Positions 53,539 to 62,659 are shown, counted from the stretch's first letter. The stretch is 64,000 bases of DNA from 73-13 sp035555435 (GCA_035555435.1 DATMGN010000033.1:23676-87675); one strand, 5' to 3'. A program made the numbers and translations. Notes: a model not told the origin generated them from the letters alone.

Positions 53539-54389
53539 GCCGCGGCCCTCGTCGCGAGCTCCGCCGCGAGCTCGCGGAGTCGCGGGGCGAGCGCGGCTGC
53601 TCCGACACCGAGGGCGTCCCGCGAGACGTTCGCGATGACGCGCGGCGTCGCGTCGCCGAAGGTCGCGCGGATTCCGCCGAGTCGGGCGCCCTGTGCGCCG
53701 AAGCCGGGGGCGAGGATCGGTGTGCGCGGGGCCGCCGCGAGGTCGAGGCCGAGGTCGTCGGGCCGGATCGTCGCGCCGACGACGACGCCGATCGGGCCCG
53801 GTCCGGTGCCGCCGAGCTCGTCGTTCAGGGCCTCCACGCCTTGCAGTATGCCACCCGCGACGCTCGCGCCGTCGGGCCCGGTCGCGAGCTGGAGGCCGGC
53901 CGCCTCGGGATTCGACGTCGCGGCGAGCACGAAGAGCGCCTTGCCGGCTGCGAGCGCCGCGTCGACCGCGGGGCGCAGCGCGCCGAGCCCGAGATACGGG
54001 GTCACCGTCAGCGCGTCTGCCTCGAGCGCGCCGCCCGCGCGCAGCCACGCGTCGGCATAGCCGCGCATTGTCGAGCCGATGTCGCCGCGCTTCGCGTCGG
54101 CGATGACCCACAGCCCGGCCGCGCGGGCGGCGGCGATGACGTCCTCGAGGGCCGCGATGCCGAGCGAGCCGTGGCGCTCGTAGAACGCGACCTGCGGCTT
54201 GACGATGCGCGTCCCGGCGTCCCGAGCTGCCTCGGCGGCGCGCAGGCCGAACTCGCGGACGCCGTCGGCGCTGTCGGCGAGCCCCCACGCGTCGAGCAGG
54301 CTCGCGTGGGGGTCGATGCCGAGGCAGAGTGCGGGCCCGTCGGCGAGCAGGCTCGCGACCGGCGCGCTCGTCTCGCCGAGCCCGCTCAC
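53535..54389 (-). CDS. pyrF: Orotidine 5'-phosphate decarboxylase (class 2)
   Basis: Last step to UMP. 284 residues, the longer class 2 type common in actinobacteria. The catalytic Lys-Asp-Lys-like core is ADAKRGDIGSTMRGYADAW; the substrate loop is PGFGAQGA and it begins with LCLGIDPHASLLDAWG. GTG start at 54389 overlaps the carB stop (GTGA) and its own stop overlaps gmk the same way. Confidence 0.95.
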   Translation of the reverse strand: MSGLGETSAPVASLLADGPALCLGIDPHASLLDAWGLADSADGVREFGLRAAEAARDAGTRIVKPQVAFYERHGSLGIAALEDVIAAARAAGLWVIADAKRGDIGSTMRGYADAWLRAGGALEADALTVTPYLGLGALRPAVDAALAAGKALFVLAATSNPEAAGLQLATGPDGASVAGGILQGVEALNDELGGTGPGPIGVVVGATIRPDDLGLDLAAAPRTPILAPGFGAQGARLGGIRATFGDATPRVIANVSRDALGVGAAALAPRLRELAAELATRAAA

Positions 54390-57300
54390 GCGTTCTCCAG
54401 CGCCCGGTCGCGTCGCGCCTGGTACTCCTGGAGCGAGGTTACCGTGACGCCTTCGTCGCTCAGCTCGATGGAGGCGACCGCCGCCGAGAGCGCCGACATG
54501 GTGGTGAACAGCGCCTTGTCGTTGGCGACCGTGGCCATCCGGATCTCGGTGCCGTCGGCGCGCGCCGAGCTGCCGGAGGGGGTGTTGATCACGACGTCGA
54601 CGTCCCCGCGGTTGATGAGGTCGACGATCGTCGTGACGGATTCGTCGTCGCGACCCTCGGAGTGCTTGCGCACGATCTCGGCGGCGATGCCGTTGCGGGC
54701 GAGCACCTGCGCGGTGCCCTCCGTCGCGAGCAGCCTGAACCCGAGCTTGGACAGCCGCAGGGCCGGCAGCACGATCGCGCGCTTGTCGTGGTCCGCGACG
54801 GAGACGAACGCGGTGCCGCCGTCGGGCAGGCCGCCGTAGGCCGCGTCCTGCGACTTCGCGAAGGCCTTCGGGAAGTTCTCGTCGATGCCCATGACCTCGC
54901 CCGTCGAGCGCATCTCGGGTCCCAGCAGTGAGTCGACGACCTTGCCCTCCGGCGTTCTGAACCGCTTGAACGGGAGGACCGCCTCCTTGACGGCGACGGG
55001 TGCGTCGAGCGGCACGTGCGTGCCGTCGCGCTCCGGGAGCAGCCCTTCGGCGATGAGCGAGGCGATCTCGCGGCCGGCCATGACGAGCGACGCGGCCTTC
55101 GCGAGCTGGATGCCGAGCGCCTTGGAGACGAAGGGGACGGTGCGGCTCGCCCGCGGGTTCGCCTCGAGCACGTAGAGCGAGTCCTGGGCGATCGCGAACT
55201 GGACGTTGATGAGCCCTCGCACCCCGACGCCGTCGGCGATCGCGAGCGTCGCGGCGCGCACCCGCTCGAGCACACCGCGCGCGAGCGACGTCGGCGGGAG
55301 CGTGCAGGCCGAGTCGCCGGAATGGATCCCGGCCATCTCGATGTGCTCCATGATGCCGCCGACGTAGAGCTGCTGCCCGTCGTACAGCGCGTCGATGTCG
55401 ATCTCCACCGCGTCGTCGAGGAAGCGGTCGATGAGCAGCGGCGCGCCGGGGCCGATGATCGCCTGCTCGCGGACGCGGTCGAAGTAGTCGCGCAGCTGCA
55501 CCGTCTCGTAGACGATCTCCATGCCGCGACCGCCGAGCACGTAGCTCGGGCGCACGAGGACCGGGTAGCCGATGCCCTCCGCGACCGAGATGGCGGACTC
55601 GAGGCTCGTCGCGGTGCCGTTGCGGGGTGCCTGGAGGCCCGCCGCCTCGAGGATCCGGGAGAACTCCCCGCGGTCCTCCGCGAGATCGATCGCGTCGGGG
55701 CTGGTGCCGAGGATGGGGACGCCGGCCGCCTTGAGCCCCTGCGCGAGCCCGAGCGCGGTCTGGCCGCCGAGCTGCACGATGACGCCCAGGAGTTCGCCGG
55801 AGCCAGACTCCGCGTGGATGATCTCCAGCACGTCCTCGAGGGTGAGCGGCTCGAAGTAGAGCCGGTCGGAGGTGTCGTAGTCGGTCGAGACCGTCTCCGG
55901 GTTGCAGTTGATCATGATCGTCTCGTAGCCGGCTTCGGCGAGCGCGAAGCTCGCGTGCACGCACGAGTAGTCGAACTCGATGCCCTGACCGATGCGGTTC
56001 GGGCCGGACCCGAGGATCACGACCTTGCGACGGTCCGACGGCGAGACCTCGGTTTCCTGGTCGTAGGAGGAGTAGTGGTAGGGCGTGAGCGCGGGAAACT
56101 CGCCCGCGCAGGTGTCGACCGTCTTGAACACGGGCCGCAGGCCGAGCGCCCAGCGCTGCTGGCGGACCTCCTGCTCGGTGCGCCCGCGCAGCTGGGCGAG
56201 CTGCGCATCCGAGAAGCCGTGGTTCTTCGCGTGGCGCAGCAGCCGGGCGTCGAGCTCGGGTGCCGCCGCGATGCTCGCCGCGATCTCGTTGATGAGCACG
56301 ATCTGGTCGAGGAACCAGCGGTCGATGCCGGTCGCGGCATACACGTCGTCGATGCTCGCCCCGGCGCGCAGCGCCTGCTGGACCGTGACGATCCGCCCGT
56401 CCGTCGGGGTCGCAGCGAGGGCCGTGAGCGCGGCCGCGTCGCCGGGCTCGCCCTCCCAGTGGAAGGAGCTCCCCCGCTTCTCCAGCGAGCGCAGCGCCTT
56501 CTGGAGCGCGGTCGCGTAGTTGCGGCCGATGGCCATCGCCTCGCCGACCGACTTCATGGTCGTCGTGAGCGTCGCATCGGCCGCGGGGAACTTCTCGAAC
56601 GCGAAACGCGGCACCTTGACGACGACGTAGTCGAGTGTCGGCTCGAAGCTCGCCGGGGTGACGCGCGTGATGTCGTTCGGGATCTCGTCGAGTCGGTAGC
56701 CGATCGCGAGCTTCGCCGCGATCTTCGCGATCGGGAAGCCCGTCGCCTTGGAGGCGAGCGCGGAGGAGCGCGAGACGCGCGGGTTCATCTCGATCACGAT
56801 GACGCGACCGGTGTCGGGGTGCACGGCGAACTGGATGTTGCAGCCGCCCGTGTCGACGCCGACGGCGCGGATGATGTCGATCGCGATGTCGCGCAGGTGC
56901 TGGAACTCCCGGTCGGTCAGCGTCAGCGCCGGCGCGACGGTGATCGAGTCGCCCGTGTGCACACCGACCGCGTCGACGTTCTCGATCGAGCAGACGACGA
57001 CGCAGTTGTCCGCCTGGTCGCGCATGAGCTCGAGCTCGTACTCCTTCCAGCCGAGGATCGACTCCTCGAGGAGGACCTCGGTCGTCGGCGACTGGTGGAG
57101 GCCGTCGGCGACCATCCGGTCGAACTCCTCCTCGGTGTAGGCGAAGCCGGACCCGAGGCCGCCCATCGTGAACGAGGGGCGCACGACGAGCGGCAGTCCG
57201 AGCTCGGTCATCGCCGCGCGCGCCTCGACCATGTCGTGGACGACGAAGGAGCGCGCCACGTCGGCGCCGGCCTCCAGGACGAGGTCCTTGAAGAGCTGGC

Positions 57301-57685
57301 GGTCTTCGCCCTTGCGGATCGCGTCGACGCGGGCCCCGATGAGCTCGACGCCGTGCTTGGCGAGGATGCCGGCGTCGTGCAGCGCGATCGCCGCGTTGAG
57401 CGCGGTCTGACCGCCGAGCGTCGGGAGGATCGCGTCGGGCCGCTCCTTGACGATGATCGCCTCGATGACCTCGGAGGTGATCGGCTCGACATAGGTCGCG
57501 TCGGCGAAGCCCGGATCGGTCATGATCGTCGCGGGGTTGGAGTTGACGAGGATGACCCGCACCCCCTCCTCTCGCAGCACGCGGCACGCCTGCGTCCCCG
57601 AGTAGTCGAACTCGGCCGCCTGGCCGATGACGATGGGCCCCGAGCCGATGACGAGGACGGAGTTGATGTCGTGGCGCTTAGGCAT
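54386..57685 (-). CDS. carB: Carbamoyl phosphate synthase large subunit
   Basis: ATP-dependent synthesis of carbamoyl phosphate from bicarbonate and ammonia delivered by CarA. 1099 residues: two ATP-grasp halves, the first with GSGPIVIGQAAEFDYSGTQA near the N-terminus and the second with GSGPNRIGQGIEFDYSC, then the oligomerisation domain and a C-terminal MGS-like allosteric domain (about 950-1090) that in other bacteria binds UMP. Start ATG overlaps carA by eight bases; carA is upstream in transcription. Confidence 0.98.
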   Translation of the reverse strand: MPKRHDINSVLVIGSGPIVIGQAAEFDYSGTQACRVLREEGVRVILVNSNPATIMTDPGFADATYVEPITSEVIEAIIVKERPDAILPTLGGQTALNAAIALHDAGILAKHGVELIGARVDAIRKGEDRQLFKDLVLEAGADVARSFVVHDMVEARAAMTELGLPLVVRPSFTMGGLGSGFAYTEEEFDRMVADGLHQSPTTEVLLEESILGWKEYELELMRDQADNCVVVCSIENVDAVGVHTGDSITVAPALTLTDREFQHLRDIAIDIIRAVGVDTGGCNIQFAVHPDTGRVIVIEMNPRVSRSSALASKATGFPIAKIAAKLAIGYRLDEIPNDITRVTPASFEPTLDYVVVKVPRFAFEKFPAADATLTTTMKSVGEAMAIGRNYATALQKALRSLEKRGSSFHWEGEPGDAAALTALAATPTDGRIVTVQQALRAGASIDDVYAATGIDRWFLDQIVLINEIAASIAAAPELDARLLRHAKNHGFSDAQLAQLRGRTEQEVRQQRWALGLRPVFKTVDTCAGEFPALTPYHYSSYDQETEVSPSDRRKVVILGSGPNRIGQGIEFDYSCVHASFALAEAGYETIMINCNPETVSTDYDTSDRLYFEPLTLEDVLEIIHAESGSGELLGVIVQLGGQTALGLAQGLKAAGVPILGTSPDAIDLAEDRGEFSRILEAAGLQAPRNGTATSLESAISVAEGIGYPVLVRPSYVLGGRGMEIVYETVQLRDYFDRVREQAIIGPGAPLLIDRFLDDAVEIDIDALYDGQQLYVGGIMEHIEMAGIHSGDSACTLPPTSLARGVLERVRAATLAIADGVGVRGLINVQFAIAQDSLYVLEANPRASRTVPFVSKALGIQLAKAASLVMAGREIASLIAEGLLPERDGTHVPLDAPVAVKEAVLPFKRFRTPEGKVVDSLLGPEMRSTGEVMGIDENFPKAFAKSQDAAYGGLPDGGTAFVSVADHDKRAIVLPALRLSKLGFRLLATEGTAQVLARNGIAAEIVRKHSEGRDDESVTTIVDLINRGDVDVVINTPSGSSARADGTEIRMATVANDKALFTTMSALSAAVASIELSDEGVTVTSLQEYQARRDRALENA

Positions 57686-58835
57686 GCGGCCCCTTCGAGT
57701 CGCGCTCGCTCAGGGTGCGAGCAACCATGTCTCGGAACCGATCGAACAGATAGTTGGCATCGTGCGGCCCCGCGGCCGCCTCGGGGTGGTACTGGACGGA
57801 GAACGCCGGGATGTCGAGTGCCCGAAGTCCCTCCACGACCTGGTCGTTGAGTCCCACATGGCTCACCTCGACGCGTCCGTAACCCGCCGGCGACTCGATC
57901 GCCTCGTCGAGCGGCGCGTCGACGGCGAAACCGTGGTTGTGCGCGGTGATCTCGACACGGCCGGTCGCGCGGTCGAGCACGGGCTGGTTGATGCCGCGGT
58001 GGCCGAACGGCAGCTTGTAGGTGCCGAGCCCGAGCGCGCGGCCGAACAGCTGGTTGCCGAAGCAGATGCCGAAGAACGGCAGCCGCGCGTCGAGTACCTC
58101 GCGCAGGACTGCGACCTCCGCGTTGGAGGCGGCCGGATCGCCGGGGCCGTTCGAGTAGAAGACCGCGACCGGCTCGACGGCGGCGATCTGCGCGAAGCTC
58201 GAGGACATCGGCAGCACGTGGACCTCGAAGCCGCGCCGCGCCATGTTGTCGACGGTCGCCTGCTTGACGCCGAGGTCGATGATGACGAGGTTGCCGAGCC
58301 GCTCGCCGATCGCGGGCGTCACGCTCGCGACGGGCGTCGTGACCCGCTCCCCAAGGTTCTGACCGCTCATCGGCGTGCTCGCGAGGACCGCCTCGAGCTG
58401 CGCCTCGGGCGCCAGCAGCGCGTCGTCGCCGGAGAAGATGCCGCCGCGCATCGCGCCGGCGTCGCGCAGGTGGCGCGTGACGGCGCGAGTGTCGATGCCG
58501 GAGATCCCCACGACGCCGTCGGCGTCGAGCGCATCGCCGAGCGAGCCGGTTGCGCGCCAGTTCGACACGATGCGGCTGGGGTCGCGCACGACGTAGCCCT
58601 CGACCCACACGCGCCGCGACTCGACGTCCTCGGTGTTGACGCCCGTATTGCCGATGTGGGGCGCGGTCATGACGACGATCTGACCGGCGTACGACGGGTC
58701 GGTCAGCGTCTCCTGATATCCGGTCATCCCCGTCGCGAAGACGACCTCGCCGAGCGTGCGCCCGACGGCGCCGTACGCGTCGCCCTCGTAACGGGTCCCG
58801 TCCTCCAGGACGAGGACGGCAGGTGGCGGGATCAT
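57678..58835 (-). CDS. carA: Carbamoyl phosphate synthase small subunit
   Basis: Glutaminase subunit feeding ammonia to CarB. 385 residues: N-terminal CPSase domain (EDGTRYEGDAYGAVGRTLGEVVF, GMTGYQETLTDPSYAGQIV) and a class I amidotransferase domain with nucleophile in GICFGNQLFGRALG and His/Glu in VQYHPEAAAGPHD. Start ATG 58835 (MIPPPAVLVLEDG); the open frame goes further up only across the neighbouring membrane gene, whose stop it overlaps by four bases. Confidence 0.97.
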   Translation of the reverse strand: MIPPPAVLVLEDGTRYEGDAYGAVGRTLGEVVFATGMTGYQETLTDPSYAGQIVVMTAPHIGNTGVNTEDVESRRVWVEGYVVRDPSRIVSNWRATGSLGDALDADGVVGISGIDTRAVTRHLRDAGAMRGGIFSGDDALLAPEAQLEAVLASTPMSGQNLGERVTTPVASVTPAIGERLGNLVIIDLGVKQATVDNMARRGFEVHVLPMSSSFAQIAAVEPVAVFYSNGPGDPAASNAEVAVLREVLDARLPFFGICFGNQLFGRALGLGTYKLPFGHRGINQPVLDRATGRVEITAHNHGFAVDAPLDEAIESPAGYGRVEVSHVGLNDQVVEGLRALDIPAFSVQYHPEAAAGPHDANYLFDRFRDMVARTLSERDSKGPHA

Positions 58836-59395
58836 GCGGTGCTCGCTTCCCGGCGCGCGCGCTTGGCGGCGCGGCGCCGCTCGGTGGCCGACGGCGGGAA
58901 CGGAAGCGGCGCGAGCGGCATGCCGGCCGCTCGCAGGTCCGCGTCGAGGGCTCCCGGCTCGTCGAGCCTCAGGTAGGTGTCGACCTCGCGGTCGCCGTGG
59001 CGCCAGCGCATGAGGTGCAGGCCGCTGCCCTCCACGACGCGATCGATCGTCCAGGTCGCCCGGTCGATGCCGACGACCCGGGCGGCATCGATCCAGATGG
59101 CGGCTTCGCCGTCGCGGGCGATGAGGATGCCGCTCGCGTCGACGCTCACCGTCGCGAAGCCGCGGAACGCGAGCCCGCGCACGGCGATCCGGTCGTAGGG
59201 GTCGCCGGCGACCGTCGTCGCGACGTACTTGCCGCGCTGCGCAGCCGTGGCCGGCAGCACCGCGGGGATCTCGGGGAGCGGGGCGATCGCGTGCTGCTGT
59301 CGCCGCACCCGGCGCCGCCAGCCCCACACCATGAGGATCGCGGCGGGCACGACGATGACGATGACGCTGACCGCGGACCAGAACTGGACGTTCAT
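58832..59395 (-). CDS. Membrane-anchored PH-like protein in the pyrimidine operon
   Basis: 187 residues. One N-terminal membrane helix (FWSAVSVIVIVVPAAILMVWGW) is followed by a basic stretch RRRVRRQ and a globular cytoplasmic domain of alternating strands (GRGLAFRGFATVSVDASGILIARDG... WIDAARVVGIDRATWTIDRVV), reminiscent of a bacterial PH-like fold. The C-terminus is Arg/Lys-rich. M. tuberculosis has a membrane protein gene (Rv1382) in the same position between pyrC and carA, so this is a conserved component of the operon, of unknown role. ATGA overlaps on both sides join it to pyrC and carA. Confidence 0.8.
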   Translation of the reverse strand: MNVQFWSAVSVIVIVVPAAILMVWGWRRRVRRQQHAIAPLPEIPAVLPATAAQRGKYVATTVAGDPYDRIAVRGLAFRGFATVSVDASGILIARDGEAAIWIDAARVVGIDRATWTIDRVVEGSGLHLMRWRHGDREVDTYLRLDEPGALDADLRAAGMPLAPLPFPPSATERRRAAKRARREASTA

Positions 59396-60696
59396 GCGGA
59401 TGCGCCCTTCGCGACCTCGTCCGCGGGTCGCAGTTCGCCGTCGAGCACGGTCGGAACGCCGCCGTGGAAGACGTGCTCGACGCGGCCCGGCAGCTCGTGG
59501 CCGAGATACGGCGAGTTGGCGGACCTCCCCCGCAGCGACTCGGTGGAGAACGTCGTGCGCGCGGCCGGGTCGTACAGGGCGAGGTGGGCGGGCGCGCCGA
59601 GAGCGAAGGCGTCGCCGTAACCGCGGAGCCCGCCGATCCGCGCCGGCGTGCGCGACATGACCTGGGCGACGTCGGCCCAGTCGAGCCGGCCGTCCGCTAC
59701 GACGGCGGCGTGCACGACCGAGAGCGCGCTCTCCAGCCCCACCATGCCGTTCGCCGCCTCCGCCCACGCGCACTCCTTCGCCTCGGCGGGGTGCGGGGCA
59801 TGGTCGGTCGCGACGATGTCGATCGTGCCGTCGGCGAGTCCGGCGCGCAGCGCCTCTACGTCCTCGGCGGTGCGCAGCGGCGGGTTGACCTTGAAGCGGG
59901 GGTCGTAGCCGACCGCGAGGTCCTCCGTCAACAGCAGGTGGTGCGGCGTCGCCTCGGCGGTCACCCGGATGCCGCGGGCCTTCGCCCAGCGGATCACCTC
60001 GACAGCGCCCGCGGTACTGACATGGCACACGTGCAGTCGCGCGCCGACGTGCTCGGCGAGCAGCACGTCGCGCGCGATGATCGACTCCTCGGCGACCGCG
60101 GGCCAGCCCGCGAGCCCGAGCCGGGCCGAGACGGCGCCCTCGTTGAGCTGGGCGCCCTCGGTCAGACGCGGGTCCTGCGCGTGCTGCGCGACGACGCCGC
60201 CGAACGTCGACACGTACTCGAGGGCGCGCCGCATCAGCAGCGGGTCGTGCACGCACATGCCGTCGTCGGAGAAGACCGTGACCCGGGCCTCGGACGCGGC
60301 CATCGCGCCGATCTCCGCGAGCCGCTCGCCCCGGAGCCCGACCGTGACCGCGCCGATCGGGCGGACGGTCGCGTAGCCGGCACGGGCGCCGAGTGCCTGC
60401 ACCTGCTCGACGACGCCCGCCGTGTCCTGGACGGGCTGCGTGTTCGCCATCGCGAAGACGGCCGTGTAGCCGCCCGCCGCGGCGGCGCGCGTCCCCGTGA
60501 GCACCGTCTCGGACTGCTCGAAACCTGGCTCGCGCAGGTGCGTGTGCAGGTCGACGAGGCCCGGCAGGGCGATGAGCCCGGCGGCGTCGATCGTGCGCTG
60601 CGCCCGTCCGCCCGGCTCGACGAAGACGCCGTCCTCGATCGCGAGGTCGGCGCGGGTCCCGTCGGGGAGCGTCGCGCCCGTGATGGCGGTGATCAT
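59392..60696 (-). CDS. pyrC: Dihydroorotase
   Basis: Cyclises carbamoyl aspartate to dihydroorotate. 434 residues, the class I type of Gram-positive bacteria. Zinc/catalytic residues: DLHTHLREPG, TAVFAMANTQPV, HVCHVSTAGAVE and ATDHAPH with the catalytic Asp. ATG start at 60696 overlaps the pyrB stop by four bases (ATGA). Confidence 0.97.
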   Translation of the reverse strand: MITAITGATLPDGTRADLAIEDGVFVEPGGRAQRTIDAAGLIALPGLVDLHTHLREPGFEQSETVLTGTRAAAAGGYTAVFAMANTQPVQDTAGVVEQVQALGARAGYATVRPIGAVTVGLRGERLAEIGAMAASEARVTVFSDDGMCVHDPLLMRRALEYVSTFGGVVAQHAQDPRLTEGAQLNEGAVSARLGLAGWPAVAEESIIARDVLLAEHVGARLHVCHVSTAGAVEVIRWAKARGIRVTAEATPHHLLLTEDLAVGYDPRFKVNPPLRTAEDVEALRAGLADGTIDIVATDHAPHPAEAKECAWAEAANGMVGLESALSVVHAAVVADGRLDWADVAQVMSRTPARIGGLRGYGDAFALGAPAHLALYDPAARTTFSTESLRGRSANSPYLGHELPGRVEHVFHGGVPTVLDGELRPADEVAKGASA

Positions 60697-61637
60697 GAGT
60701 CCTCCCCCGCGAGCAGGTGGTAAAGCACGGACATGCGCACCGACACGCCGTTGGCGACCTGCTCGAGCACGGTCGATGCGGGCGAATCGGCCGCGGCCGC
60801 GGAGATCTCGAGGCCGCGGTTCATCGGGCCCGGATGCATGACCATCGTACCCGCGGGAAGCCGGGCGAGCCGCTCGTCCGTCAGGCCCCACTCGCGGGAG
60901 TACTCGCGTTCTCCCGGGAAGAACGCGTCGTGCATCCGCTCCCCCTGCACCCGCAGCATCATGAGCACGTCGGGTCGCTCCGCGACGGCCGCGTCGAAGT
61001 CGAAGCCCGTCTCCACCGGCCAGTCGGCGATGCCGACCGGCAGCAGGGTCGCGGGCGCGACGAGACGGACCCGGGCGCCGAGGAGGGCGAGCAGCCAGAT
61101 GTTCGAGCGGGCGACGCGGCTGTGCAGCACGTCGCCGACGATCGTGACCCGCACACCATCGAGGTCCCGCCCGCGACTGGCATCGCCGTGCAGACGGCGT
61201 CGGATCGTGAAGGCGTCGAGCAGCGCCTGCGTGGGGTGCTCGTGCGTCCCGTCACCTGCGTTGACGACGCCCGCGTCGATCCAGCCCGCGTGCGCGAGCG
61301 TGTGCGGCGCCCCGGAGGCCGGGTGGCGGATCACGACGCCGTCGGCCCCCATCGCCTGCAGCGTCTGCGCGGTGTCCTTGAGGCTCTCGCCCTTGCTCAG
61401 GCTCGAGCCCTTCGCCGCGAAGTTGATGACATCGGCGGACAGCCGCTTGGCGGCGACCTCGAAGCTGATCCGCGTGCGCGTCGAGTCCTCGAAGAACAGG
61501 TTGACGACGGTCCGCCCGCGCAGCGTGGGCAGCTTCTTGATCTCCCGCCCCGAGACGTCGGCCATGTCTTCGGCGGTGTCGAGAATGGTGAGCACCTGGT
61601 CGCGGGAGAGCTCGGCCGTCGAGAGCAGGTGTCTCAC
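60693..61637 (-). CDS. pyrB: Aspartate carbamoyltransferase, catalytic subunit
   Basis: Condenses carbamoyl phosphate with aspartate. 314 residues, the stand-alone catalytic chain (no PyrI found). The carbamoyl-phosphate loop is FFEDSTRTRISFEVAAKRLS, followed by the K-rich SSLSKGESLKDT, HPTQALLDAFT and the aspartate-binding MHPGPMNRG. The start is GTG, overlapping pyrR by four bases. Confidence 0.97.
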   Translation of the reverse strand: MRHLLSTAELSRDQVLTILDTAEDMADVSGREIKKLPTLRGRTVVNLFFEDSTRTRISFEVAAKRLSADVINFAAKGSSLSKGESLKDTAQTLQAMGADGVVIRHPASGAPHTLAHAGWIDAGVVNAGDGTHEHPTQALLDAFTIRRRLHGDASRGRDLDGVRVTIVGDVLHSRVARSNIWLLALLGARVRLVAPATLLPVGIADWPVETGFDFDAAVAERPDVLMMLRVQGERMHDAFFPGEREYSREWGLTDERLARLPAGTMVMHPGPMNRGLEISAAAADSPASTVLEQVANGVSVRMSVLYHLLAGEDS

Positions 61638-62161
61638 GCGATCGTCACCTCTTCGTCCGCGTCGATCTCCTGCAGGCGCACGCTGATCCGCTCCGAGGTC
61701 GCGGACGGCACGTTCTTGCCGACATAGTCGGCGCGGATCGGCAGCTCGCGATGACCGCGATCGATGAGCACCGCGAGGCGCACCGCCTTCGGGCGACCGA
61801 TCGCCGCGAGCGCGTCGAGGGCGGCCCGGATGGTGCGGCCGCTCATGAGGACGTCGTCGACGAGGACCACGACCTTGCCGTCAATGCCGTCGGCGGGGAT
61901 CTGCGTCGGGCTGGACAGGCGGGTCGGGTGGCGCGTCAGGTCGTCGCGGTACATCGTCACGTCGAGCGAGCCGACCGCGGCACTGCCCGGCTCGATCTCG
62001 TCGAGCACCGCGCCGATGCGCTGCGCCAGGAACACGCCGCGGGTGGGGATGCCGAGCAGCACCAGATCGGAGGAACCGCGGTTCGACTCGACGATCTCAT
62101 GGGCGATGCGCGTGAGCGCACGCTGAATGTCGGTTGCCTGCAGGAGGATCCGCGCAGCCAT
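61634..62161 (-). CDS. pyrR: Pyrimidine operon regulator PyrR / uracil phosphoribosyltransferase
   Basis: RNA-binding repressor of pyrimidine genes with weak uracil phosphoribosyltransferase activity. 175 residues. PRPP loop VVLVDDVLMSGRTIRAAL, LGIPTRGVFLAQRI, and the RNA-binding surface around MYRDDLTRHP. I start it at the ATG at 62161, with GGGAG five bases before it; the preceding GTG codon is possible. A candidate PyrR-binding RNA site (62176-62191) abuts that ribosome binding site, so PyrR probably represses its own operon at translation start, as described in mycobacteria. Confidence 0.96.
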   Translation of the reverse strand: MAARILLQATDIQRALTRIAHEIVESNRGSSDLVLLGIPTRGVFLAQRIGAVLDEIEPGSAAVGSLDVTMYRDDLTRHPTRLSSPTQIPADGIDGKVVVLVDDVLMSGRTIRAALDALAAIGRPKAVRLAVLIDRGHRELPIRADYVGKNVPSATSERISVRLQEIDADEEVTIA

Positions 62162-62175
62162 CACGACTCCCTTCT

Positions 62176-62191
62176 CCGCCTCACAGGACGG
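62176..62191 (-). promoter_or_regulatory. PyrR-binding RNA site in the pyrR leader
   Basis: On the minus strand the leader reads CCGTCCTGTGAGGCGG, containing TCCTGTGAGG (62188-62179), which fits the PyrR loop consensus UCCNGNGAGG exactly, within a short CCG/CGG stem. The stem ends right before GGAGAAGGGAG, the ribosome binding site of pyrR, suggesting translational repression rather than attenuation. Confidence 0.75.
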
Positions 62192-62218
62192 GGTTAAAGG
62201 TCGTCACCTTGCCCGGCA

Positions 62219-62224
62219 AGTATA
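62219..62224 (-). promoter_or_regulatory. -10 box of a pyrR operon promoter
   Basis: TATACT on the minus strand, one base off TATAAT, 19 bases after the nusB stop and about 58 before the pyrR start. A weak CTGAAC lies 16 bases upstream as a possible -35. The resulting transcript would start near 62212 and include the PyrR site. Confidence 0.6.
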
Positions 62225-62242
62225 CGGCGGCGGGGCCGCGGT

Positions 62243-62653
62243 TCAGAGCGACGCGGCGATCCGACCGAGCACGCCGTTGACGAACCGCGCCGAATCCTCG
62301 GTCGACAGCGTTCTGGCCTGCTCCACGGCCTCCGAGATCGCGACCGCCGGCGGGACGTCCGGATTGAACGCGATCTCCCACGTCGCGAGACGCAGCAGCG
62401 CGCGGTCCACGGTCGGCATCCGCTCGAGCGGCCAGTCTCGCGCGTACGTCGCGATGAGCTCGTCGATCTCCTCGCCGCGATCGATGACGCCCTGCACGAT
62501 CTCGGCCGCGTAGGCCCACGAGGCCTGGCGGTCGAGCTCGCCCGAGACGCGCACGTCCTCGTCGGTCAGCGCCGTCGGCAGGTCGATCCCCCGGATGTCG
62601 GCGGAGTAGAGGAGGTCGAGCGCGCGCTTGCGGGCCTTGGTCCTGGCGCTCAT
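62243..62653 (-). CDS. nusB: Transcription antitermination factor NusB
   Basis: Partner of NusE (S10) that binds boxA RNA in rRNA antitermination. 136 residues, all-alpha fold: RTKARKRALDLLYSADIRG, the middle AYAAEIVQGVIDRGEEIDELI, and MPTVDRALLRLATWEIAFNPDVPPAVAISEAVE with ARFVNGVLGRIA closing. efp is six bases upstream. Confidence 0.96.
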   Translation of the reverse strand: MSARTKARKRALDLLYSADIRGIDLPTALTDEDVRVSGELDRQASWAYAAEIVQGVIDRGEEIDELIATYARDWPLERMPTVDRALLRLATWEIAFNPDVPPAVAISEAVEQARTLSTEDSARFVNGVLGRIAASL

Positions 62654-62659
62654 CGGGGA

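Noticed and set aside
55016..57850. 944-codon plus-strand open frame
   Set aside because: Shadow of carB and carA; no recognisable domain and repetitive charged composition.
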